Part shown: positions 6,065 through 12,307 of the stretch, in pieces
Numbering within the stretch: the stretch's first letter is position 1
Layout of the letters: each line of letters starts with the position of its first letter
Source: an uncultured Collinsella sp.
Lineage (GTDB): Bacteria > Actinomycetota > Coriobacteriia > Coriobacteriales > Coriobacteriaceae
Reading direction: 5' to 3'
NCBI GenBank assembly: GCA_902493615.1
Contig: CABUQK010000028.1
Location: forward strand, 1 to 18,220
DNA: 18,220 nt
Notes under the pieces: model-generated
What the model was told of the DNA's origin: nothing
Database searches by the model: none
Seen by the model: only the letters and a program-made list of their open reading frames with translations
Made by a program: the position numbers and the translations under genes

Positions 6065-7677
6065 TACGCCTTGACGGTCGCAACGCCCCTGAAGGACATG
6101 CTCGTCGTGCCGATGCCCTTGAAACCATCGAGGGCCTCGCCATTGGGCGCAGTGGACGGATCGTCCCAAGAAGCGGAGACGGTCTTGACGTGGACAACGG
6201 GGTACAGAACGGCGTTGTCGGCAATGATGTCGAAACACTCGTTCCACTTCTTCTGCTGCTCGTCGCCCTCGGCGGCAAGAGCCTCGTCCATGAGACCGTG
6301 GAGCTTCTGCCACTCAGCGGACTCCTTCCACGGGCAACGGGTCTGCATCCAGACGTTGTCGCCGTACCACCAGTTGAGCAGCAGGTCGGGGTCGGCGCCG
6401 AAGCAGGAAGGATCGCCAGGGGCAAGGAGGATATCGTAGGCCTCGCCGCCGTCGATGGCGGCGTAGGTGGCCGGCGAGGTATCGGTCTGGATGGTCACAT
6501 CGAAGCCGAGAGCGTCGAGGTCGTTCTTGACCTGGGCGGCCATGCCCTTAATCTGCTCGTTGTCGGTGGTGCGCAGGGTGATGGCACCCGGGGTGATGCC
6601 AGACTCCTCGATGAGCTTCTTAGCCTTCTTGGTGTCGGTCTTGTACACCGTGGAAGCCTCATGATAGTTGGTGAAGCTCTTGGGCAGGTAGCAGCTGGCA
6701 GCGGTGGCAAGGCCGGCGAAGGTGTTGCTGACCATCTTCTCGGTGTCGAGCGCATACATGACAGCCTGACGGACCTTGACGTTGTTCCAAGGCTCCTTGG
6801 CGACGTTGAACATGATGAAGCGGGTGCCGAAACCCTGAACGTTATCGATCTTGCAGCCGGCGCTCTCGAGCTGGTCGACGGCGTCAGCGGTAACGAGCTC
6901 CATAACGAGCGTGGAGCCCTCCTGCTGAGCGGTAACGCGAGCGGTGGGGTCGGTCAGGATGCTGTACTGGATCTTCTTATCCTCGGCAGCATACTCACCG
7001 TTGTACTCGGGGTTGGGAACCAGGGTGATCTCGGTATCGGAGATAGAGTCGTACATCCAGGGGCCGGAACCGATCGGCTGCTTGGCGCGATCCTCCTCGG
7101 TCTGGGTGGCCGGGGTAACGCGGACGATGGCCAGACGATCCTTGAGCAGGGAGAAGTTGGGGACCTTAGTCTTGACCGTCACGGTGCTGGCGTCCTTGGC
7201 CTCGATGGACTCGAAGGGCTGGAAGAACGGAGCATAGGTAGCGGAAGCGGCGCAAGCGGTGTAGGAGGCAACGACATCGTCAGCGGTGACCTCGGTGCCA
7301 TCGGAGAACTTGGCGCCCTTGCGGATGGTGACCTCGAAAGTGGTGTCGTCCACAGACTTGGGATCGTCGGTGGCGAGCTCGTTGAAGGTGCTGTAGTCGT
7401 GGTAATCGATGCCGTAGAGGCCCTCGACGACGTGCCAGTTAGCACCCAGGCCCACAGCGGAGCCGGTGCTGGCGGGATCGAAGCTGGACGGAGCGTAAGC
7501 GGAACCAGCGGTGATCACGCCGCCGCCACGGTTGGCGGAATCGGTGGAGCCGGAAGCGGAACCCTCGTCGCTAGAGCTGCCACCGCAGCCAGTGAGACCA
7601 AGGCCGGCGACAGCAGCGACGCTGCCGGTGAGGCCGAGGAACGAACGCCTGGACATACCCTTGTTGATGATGGCCAT
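6064..7677 (-). CDS. Peptide ABC transporter substrate-binding lipoprotein (SBP family 5, OppA/DppA type)
   Basis: A 537-residue lipoprotein that captures the substrate outside the membrane and hands it to the permeases encoded downstream. The N-terminus has a twin-arginine-like motif SRRSFLGL (9-16), a hydrophobic stretch, and the lipobox LTGC with Cys31, followed by a Ser/Gly/Glu-rich tether (GGSSSDEGSASGSTDS). The body has the usual SBP_bac_5 features: an early segment containing FDPASTGSAVG and HVVEGLYGID, a KFSDGTEVTADDVVASY motif typical of the family, and a late segment that includes WNECFDIIADNAVLYP. Length fits DppA/OppA proteins (about 500-560). The ATG at 7677 is chosen because AGGAGA (7682-7687) lies 4 bases upstream; an ATG at 7692 would lie before that site. 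It is the first gene of the transport operon. Whether the ligand is a peptide or another solute that uses this family (for example sugar acids or nickel) cannot be read from sequence. Confidence 0.95.
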   Translation of the reverse strand: MAIINKGMSRRSFLGLTGSVAAVAGLGLTGCGGSSSDEGSASGSTDSANRGGGVITAGSAYAPSSFDPASTGSAVGLGANWHVVEGLYGIDYHDYSTFNELATDDPKSVDDTTFEVTIRKGAKFSDGTEVTADDVVASYTACAASATYAPFFQPFESIEAKDASTVTVKTKVPNFSLLKDRLAIVRVTPATQTEEDRAKQPIGSGPWMYDSISDTEITLVPNPEYNGEYAAEDKKIQYSILTDPTARVTAQQEGSTLVMELVTADAVDQLESAGCKIDNVQGFGTRFIMFNVAKEPWNNVKVRQAVMYALDTEKMVSNTFAGLATAASCYLPKSFTNYHEASTVYKTDTKKAKKLIEESGITPGAITLRTTDNEQIKGMAAQVKNDLDALGFDVTIQTDTSPATYAAIDGGEAYDILLAPGDPSCFGADPDLLLNWWYGDNVWMQTRCPWKESAEWQKLHGLMDEALAAEGDEQQKKWNECFDIIADNAVLYPVVHVKTVSASWDDPSTAPNGEALDGFKGIGTTSMSFRGVATVKA

Positions 7678-7707
7678 GTCTTCTCCTATCAATAGAGAAT
7701 CTTACTC

Positions 7708-7729
7708 GGGAGCACCTAGACGTGCCCCC
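7708..7729 (-). promoter_or_regulatory. Leader hairpin upstream of the binding-protein gene
   Basis: GGGGGCAC pairs with GTGCTCCC (8 pairs including one G-U) around the loop GTCTAG on the minus strand, ending 30 bases before the ATG at 7677. No T tract follows, so it is not an obvious terminator. It may stabilise the 5' end of the mRNA or take part in post-transcriptional control. I do not recognise a known riboswitch class. Confidence 0.45.
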
Positions 7730-7746
7730 GCGCAACTTGCGGACGA

Positions 7747-7774
7747 TATATACCTTACCTACCGACGAACCCAA
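7747..7774 (-). promoter_or_regulatory. Candidate sigma-70 promoter for the peptide transporter operon
   Basis: On the minus strand TTGGGT (7769-7774), 16 bases, then TATATA (7747-7752). Transcription would start near 7740 and give a leader of about 60 bases that includes the hairpin at 7708-7729. The -10 element is good and the -35 element weak, which fits a promoter needing an activator bound upstream. An alternative is TTGTCA (7847-7852) with TAGTAA (7824-7829), where the 7814-7836 palindrome would cover the -10 element. Confidence 0.35.
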
Positions 7775-7813
7775 CTGAGGTGCCGCGCTCGGCGACCGAT
7801 ACATACATACGCT

Positions 7814-7836
7814 TGAACGGTATTTACTACCGTTCA
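7814..7836. promoter_or_regulatory. Perfect 23-base palindrome, likely operator
   Basis: TGAACGGTA and TACCGTTCA are exact reverse complements separated by 5 bases. A 9-5-9 arrangement is typical for a dimeric helix-turn-helix regulator. It lies about 75 bases upstream of the preferred transcription start, and over the -10 element of the alternative promoter. The regulator is not encoded in this window. Confidence 0.5.
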
Positions 7837-8041
7837 CCGAATTCATTGACAAATGATTCGCCAGACAGTATGTATCGGCGAGGTGAGATATCAGTCTTCG
7901 TCAACCCGCAGGATAGCAGGGTTTTCGCTTGGGTTAGTCAAACGTTTTAGCGTTAATAAAACCCGAAATCAGCAGGCAATCATGGCGAAATAAATGGTTG
8001 AAAATCGCGCAATCATGTATATCAGTTGTTTAGGCTCGTGT

Positions 8042-9988
8042 TTAGCTATCGGAATGGCCAGCCGCCGCCTCGGCGCGCTCGGCATTCCATGCAACGAGCG
8101 CCTCGTGGACCGCCTTGGCAACATCGGCAGGTATGCCGCGAACTTTCGCGATCTCTTGCTCGCTCGCCGCGCGCAAACGCTTCATCGAGCCAAAATGGCG
8201 CATAAGGGCACGTTTTCTGGTGGGTCCCACGCCTGGAACGTCATCGAGCACCGAAACCGTCATGGCTTTATCGCGCAACTCACGGTGGAACGTGATGGCA
8301 AATCGGTGGGACTCATCGCGTACCTGTTTAATTAGATAGAGCGAAGCAGACCCGGTCGGCAGCACGACAGGAGTCTCGTCCCAAGGCACAAAAACTTCCT
8401 CGTCGGCCTTCGCCAAGCCACAAACTGGTATATCGAGCCCAAGAGCCTCAAGTTGCTTGATCGCAGCGGTCAATTGCGGCTTACCGCCATCGACAACGAG
8501 CAAATCGGGGCGCGATCCAAAGCGCTCGTCGGCCATGCGCTCGGGAGCATAGCGTCGTCCCAAAACCTCGGACATCGACACGAAGTCGTTTGCCTCGTCC
8601 AATTCGGCCTGAATTTTAAAACGACGGTACTGGCTCTTGTCGGCGCGTCCGTTGGTAAACACCACCATCGAGGCGACGGTAAAGGTTCCGTGCAGCGTCG
8701 AGATATCGAAGCACTCGATACGCATCGGCGGCGCTGGCAGCGCCAGCGCGCTTTCGAGCTCCAGGAGCGCCTGATTGGTGCGGTCGTCAGCGTACCCCGT
8801 TCGCATCATGTAGCGCATGAGGGCATGGCGCGCATTTTTGGATGCCATATCGAGCAAACGGTGCTTTTCGCCACGCTGCGGCCTATGGAGATGGCAGGAA
8901 CGCTCGCGCTTGCCCGCAAGCCATTCCCCCAGCGCCTCCGCATCCTCAAGCTCGACGGAAAGGTTGACCTCAGCTGGAATATCAGCCGTCTCGTCGTAAT
9001 AGCGCTTAAGAAAGCCCGACTGGAGCTCTTCCTCGTCAACATCAAGGCCCTTGTCGAGAATGAACTCGCAGGTGCGAACTGTTCGGCCCTCGCGAACGAC
9101 GAAGACGCAAGCGGCAGAGATGGTCTCCTCGCGATAGAACCCGATGACATCGATATCGACACTGGAGGGAAAAACGACTTGCTGACGATCGTCCAGACCC
9201 CTGATGACCTCCAAACGACGTTTGACGCGTGCCGCGCGCTCAAAGTCGAGCGCCTCGGCGGCATCCGTCATCTCGGAGGTCAGCTCATCGACGACATCCT
9301 TGCGATGGCCCGACAAAAAGCGCTCGACACGCTTGACGTTCTTGGCATAGTCTGCCGGGGAAATCGCGCCGACACACGCACCCGGGCCGCGCCCGACATG
9401 GTAGTCAAAGCAGGGGCGCCCGTTTTGCGCGCAAATCATATTGACGATGTCTTCCTCGCCCTTGTGGGACTCGACGATACGGCGACAACGACGCCACTCC
9501 GCACAGGATGCGGAACAGATGGGGATAACCTTGCGCAGCGTATCTATCGTCTCACGTGCCGCACGGCTATCGGTATAGGGTCCAAAATAGCGCGTTCCCG
9601 GCTTATGACGCTCACGCGTATATTTGATAGCGGGATACAGGTCGCCCTTTGTAATGGCGATAAAGGGGTAGCTCTTGTCATCCTTGAGGTCGACGTTAAA
9701 GTACGGATGGTACTGACCAATCAAATTGCGCTCGAGCACCAACGCCTCATGCTCGGTCTCCACCACGATATAGTCAAAGCTCGCCACCAGCTGCATCATC
9801 AGCGGGATCTTTTGACGCTCATCCTGCAGTGTCACGTATTGACGCATGCGGGCGCGCAGGTTTTTCGCCTTGCCCACGTAGATGACATCGCCCTTGGCAT
9901 CCTTCCAAAGGTAGCATCCGGGCTGTGTGGGAACGCGCGAAACCTGCTCGGCAAGCGTTGGTATGTTGTCGTGACCGGCCACGCGCAC
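8042..9988 (-). CDS. uvrC: UvrC, excinuclease ABC subunit C
   Basis: A 648-residue nuclease of nucleotide excision repair that makes the 3' and 5' cuts around a lesion loaded by UvrA-UvrB. Domains in order: GIY-YIG nuclease at about 16-100 (GCYLW at 24-28, YVG at 37-39, Arg46), a cysteine region at 158-205, UVR helix pair that contacts UvrB at about 231-268, an RNase-H-like 5' nuclease with Asp428 in ECFDIS and Asp500 in VVDGGK, and a C-terminal helix-hairpin-helix pair at about 580-632 (DVPGVGPTRKRAL). Length is normal. Odd point: in most UvrCs the C-terminal-most cysteine pair reads CxxxC (GRC-x-x-PC); here it is GRGPGAC, with Gly201 replacing the first cysteine, and about 20 extra residues with three additional cysteines lie just before. 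GTG at 9988 abuts the murJ stop; a GTG at 9982 with a weak AGG upstream is an alternative start. Confidence 0.97.
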   Translation of the reverse strand: MRVAGHDNIPTLAEQVSRVPTQPGCYLWKDAKGDVIYVGKAKNLRARMRQYVTLQDERQKIPLMMQLVASFDYIVVETEHEALVLERNLIGQYHPYFNVDLKDDKSYPFIAITKGDLYPAIKYTRERHKPGTRYFGPYTDSRAARETIDTLRKVIPICSASCAEWRRCRRIVESHKGEEDIVNMICAQNGRPCFDYHVGRGPGACVGAISPADYAKNVKRVERFLSGHRKDVVDELTSEMTDAAEALDFERAARVKRRLEVIRGLDDRQQVVFPSSVDIDVIGFYREETISAACVFVVREGRTVRTCEFILDKGLDVDEEELQSGFLKRYYDETADIPAEVNLSVELEDAEALGEWLAGKRERSCHLHRPQRGEKHRLLDMASKNARHALMRYMMRTGYADDRTNQALLELESALALPAPPMRIECFDISTLHGTFTVASMVVFTNGRADKSQYRRFKIQAELDEANDFVSMSEVLGRRYAPERMADERFGSRPDLLVVDGGKPQLTAAIKQLEALGLDIPVCGLAKADEEVFVPWDETPVVLPTGSASLYLIKQVRDESHRFAITFHRELRDKAMTVSVLDDVPGVGPTRKRALMRHFGSMKRLRAASEQEIAKVRGIPADVAKAVHEALVAWNAERAEAAAGHSDS

Positions 9989-11671
9989 CTACTTGCGACG
10001 AAGCAGCGCCGAGACCTCGGGCATCTTAAGGACGACGGCAAGGCCAAAGGCAACAACAAGCGAGGCGACACCCGCAACGCAAACGTAGCCAAGAGTAATC
10101 AGAATCGAGCCGCCAAGTGCCCCGACAAAGTGTTCAAGCGCCCACATGACGCCGGCGCCTGCGGCAGCACCTAGGCCACCGAGCAAAAGGCCAAAGAAAC
10201 CGCCATGTAGGATAGATTTGACCTGAAGGCCACGCAGGCGACGACGCAGCCACCACAGCGAACAGCCGACCAAGATCACGTAGTCGACGACATACGAAAG
10301 CGCGATTGCCGGCATACCGAAGCCCAGCACAACGCCAAACAGCAGAACCGAGCCGGCCTGGCCGATGGCGGAATACAGGCAATAGCGGCTATAGGGCTTC
10401 ATGTCGAGCAAGGCAGAGAAGCTCTTCTGCATCAACACGACCACGCCGTAGAGCGGCAGCGAGAGCGCCAGGTAGACAAGGTACTCGGACACCAGAGCCA
10501 CGCCGGATTCATCGAACTTGCCAGCACAGTAGATCATATTGAGCGGACGTGCGAAGACAATCAGGTACAGTGCGAACGGAATCAGGAAGAACAGCATCTG
10601 GGCGACGCCACGCGAAATGCCCGTGCGAACGCTGTCGTAATCCTTCTCCTGTGCGTCATGAGAGAGCTCGGTATAGAGCGCCGTCGAAAGCGAGGCGGCA
10701 ATCAGCGCGTAGGGCAGCGTGTACCACAGGCGCGCATAGGCGATGACGGAAGGACCCGTCTCGGGCTGGACCACCAGCGCGGCAGCGTTGGTGATAGAAG
10801 TCGAGACAAACATGCACACCGTGGCGAGCAGCGTCGGGATACCGAGCGCAATCGTCTGGCGCAGCGCGGGGTCCTTAAAGTCGATATGGATATGGGGATG
10901 CACGCCGTGCTTGCCAAGCGCGGGAATCTGACATGCCATCTGAACAAAGACACCGAGGGTCGTACCGGCCGCAATCAAGATGATGCCGGCACGTTCGCCA
11001 AACTGTGCGGACACGGGCGCAAAACCCATAAAGCTCGCAATGACGATCACATTGTTGAGGACCGGGGCAAACGTCGACCAGAAGTAGTCGCGGTGTGCGT
11101 TGAGAACGCCCGAGAACACCGAGCCCAAACCATAAAACAGAATCTGGATGGCAAAGAAACGGAACATGAACGCAGCGGTATCCATGCTGCCACCGTCACC
11201 CGAAAGGAACGATTGCGTCCAGATAAAGCCCGGGGCGAACACGGTCCCCAGCAACGAAATGCCACCCAGCACTAAAAGCAGAATGCCGAGCAGGTTGCCC
11301 ACGTACTCGTTCGAGGCCTCGCGACCCTGCTCACGCCTCACGCCCATGTACACGGGCAAAAACGCCGTCACGAGCATGCCGCCCATCACGAGTTCGTAGA
11401 GCATATTGGGCAGGTTGTTGGCGACCTGATAGGAGGACGAGAGCAGCGACATGCCGATGGCGGCCGCCATTGCCCACGTGCGGATAAAACCGGTGACGCG
11501 AGACACGATAGTCAGGATGGTCATAAGCCCGGCAGAACGACCAACCGTGGAGTAGTCCGACGAGCCCATGTCGTCAGTGTCATCTCGCGACGAAGAAGCT
11601 TCGGATGAGGGTGTCTGAGGCGCAGATTCTTTTGCAAAATGAGCTCCGCGCTTCAATTCTTCCTGCGGCAT
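9989..11671 (-). CDS. murJ: MurJ (MviN family) lipid II flippase
   Basis: A 560-residue membrane protein of the MOP superfamily that moves the peptidoglycan precursor lipid II across the membrane. After a hydrophilic N-terminal tail of about 45 residues, the family core begins with SRVTGFIRT (57-65, containing conserved arginines), then PNMLYELVMGGMLVTAFLPVY (88-108) and NAHRDYFWSTFAPVLNN (191-207). About 14 membrane helices follow to the C-terminus, as expected. The ATG at 11671 has GAGAGG (11680-11685) 8 bases upstream and lies 3 bases after the ybaK stop (TGAGCGATG). At the other end its TAG is immediately followed by the GTG start of uvrC. The three genes therefore look like a single transcription unit. 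The extended acidic/serine-rich tail is longer than in E. coli MurJ. Confidence 0.95.
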   Translation of the reverse strand: MPQEELKRGAHFAKESAPQTPSSEASSSRDDTDDMGSSDYSTVGRSAGLMTILTIVSRVTGFIRTWAMAAAIGMSLLSSSYQVANNLPNMLYELVMGGMLVTAFLPVYMGVRREQGREASNEYVGNLLGILLLVLGGISLLGTVFAPGFIWTQSFLSGDGGSMDTAAFMFRFFAIQILFYGLGSVFSGVLNAHRDYFWSTFAPVLNNVIVIASFMGFAPVSAQFGERAGIILIAAGTTLGVFVQMACQIPALGKHGVHPHIHIDFKDPALRQTIALGIPTLLATVCMFVSTSITNAAALVVQPETGPSVIAYARLWYTLPYALIAASLSTALYTELSHDAQEKDYDSVRTGISRGVAQMLFFLIPFALYLIVFARPLNMIYCAGKFDESGVALVSEYLVYLALSLPLYGVVVLMQKSFSALLDMKPYSRYCLYSAIGQAGSVLLFGVVLGFGMPAIALSYVVDYVILVGCSLWWLRRRLRGLQVKSILHGGFFGLLLGGLGAAAGAGVMWALEHFVGALGGSILITLGYVCVAGVASLVVAFGLAVVLKMPEVSALLRRK

Positions 11672-11674
11672 CGC

Positions 11675-12175
11675 TCAGTCCTCTCTCGTAATCGCGGCAA
11701 CCGTCGCCCCGCAAAATGCAATTAAATCATCGGGTGCAAGCTCGAGCTGATAACCACGCTTGCCTCCCGAAATAAAAATGGTATCCCAAAGGACGCATGT
11801 CTCATCAATGAGCGTCCGGTAGCGTTTTTTCATACCGACCGGGCTGCAGCCGCCGCGAACGTAGCCAGTCGCCGCAAGCAAATCCTTCACATGCATCATG
11901 GCCAAGGACTTCTCCCCCGCGGCACGCGCGGCGGACTTTAGATCGAGCTCGTCGGCAACAGGGATGCAGCACACGACATAGTCGTTGGACGGTGTCACGC
12001 AGACCAAAGTCTTAAATCCTTGACCGGGCTCCTCGCCAAGCTGCTCCGAAATCGCGACCCCCAGGCCCACCGACTCATCACCATCGTCTTCGTACGTATG
12101 TAGAACATAGGAAATGCCGGCGCTTTCCAGCTCGCGCATCGCATTGGTTTTTGGCGTCTTTACAGCCTTTGCCAT
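11675..12175 (-). CDS. ybaK: YbaK/EbsC family aminoacyl-tRNA deacylase (Cys-tRNA(Pro) type)
   Basis: A 166-residue cytosolic editing enzyme that hydrolyses mischarged aminoacyl-tRNA, usually Cys-tRNA(Pro). Visible family marks are MAKAVKTPKTNAMRELESAG at the N-terminus, the catalytic-site lysine Lys55 in GFKTLV, the segment GYVRGGCSPVGMKK (104-117) that shapes the substrate pocket, and a C-terminal ISGGKRGYQLELAPDDL segment (135-151). Length equals the family norm of about 160. The ATG at 12175 is preferred over an upstream start at 12271 because AAAGGA lies 6 bases before it and the family begins here. It heads the ybaK-murJ-uvrC run, 3 bases before murJ. Other members of the family edit Ala-tRNA or act as ProX; the GGxSPxG form points to YbaK. 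Confidence 0.93.
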   Translation of the reverse strand: MAKAVKTPKTNAMRELESAGISYVLHTYEDDGDESVGLGVAISEQLGEEPGQGFKTLVCVTPSNDYVVCCIPVADELDLKSAARAAGEKSLAMMHVKDLLAATGYVRGGCSPVGMKKRYRTLIDETCVLWDTIFISGGKRGYQLELAPDDLIAFCGATVAAITRED

Positions 12176-12212
12176 GACATATCCTTTCCCTCGCATTCGG
12201 ACGTAAAGATTA

Positions 12213-12218
12213 AGTATA
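12213..12218 (-). promoter_or_regulatory. Candidate -10 element for ybaK-murJ-uvrC
   Basis: TATACT on the minus strand (5 of 6 to consensus), about 38 bases before the ybaK ATG, giving a leader of roughly 30 bases. The -35 region is weak (GACGTA at 17-base spacing). It lies downstream of the uvrA hairpin, so the trio would have its own promoter. Confidence 0.35.
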
Positions 12219-12256
12219 TGTCCAATTCGGCTGCATACGTCACTTCGACACAGCAA

Positions 12257-12287
12257 GCGCCATCGAATCACAAGGAGTCGATGGCGC
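12257..12287 (-). terminator. Probable terminator hairpin after uvrA
   Basis: A perfect 10-base-pair stem (GCGCCATCGA and TCGATGGCGC, arms 12257-12266 and 12278-12287) with an 11-base loop, 20 bases beyond the uvrA stop. The minus-strand tail is TTGCTGTGT, only partly T-rich, so termination may be incomplete or need a factor. Placement between uvrA and the ybaK promoter supports a terminator role. Confidence 0.55.
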
Positions 12288-12307
12288 CCATAAACTGAAT
12301 CGCCTAT

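Larger units (their letters stand above)
7678..8041. other. 364-base intergenic region with layered inverted repeats upstream of the transporter operon
   Basis: No gene is visible here. From the binding-protein start outward it holds a Shine-Dalgarno site, a strong leader hairpin (7708-7729), a candidate sigma-70 promoter (7747-7774), a perfect 9-base-pair palindrome (7814-7836), an imperfect palindrome CGAAT...ATTCG (7838-7860), an 11-base inverted repeat pair (7796-7806 with 7868-7878), an imperfect hairpin (7903-7923) and A/T-rich DNA up to the uvrC stop. The density of symmetric elements suggests regulator binding for the operon. I see no obvious rho-independent terminator with a T tract for uvrC. 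Confidence 0.7.

Noticed and set aside
7929..7962. GGGTT...AACCC symmetric sequence downstream of uvrC as a terminator
   Set aside because: The stem is interrupted by unpaired bases and no T tract follows on the minus strand.
8453..10174. Plus-strand open frame across uvrC and the murJ end
   Set aside because: It crosses a boundary between two well-supported minus-strand genes and has no Shine-Dalgarno site or domain.
12176..12271. 32-residue N-terminal extension of YbaK
   Set aside because: The family begins at the MAKAVKTPKT segment, and AAAGGA precedes that ATG.
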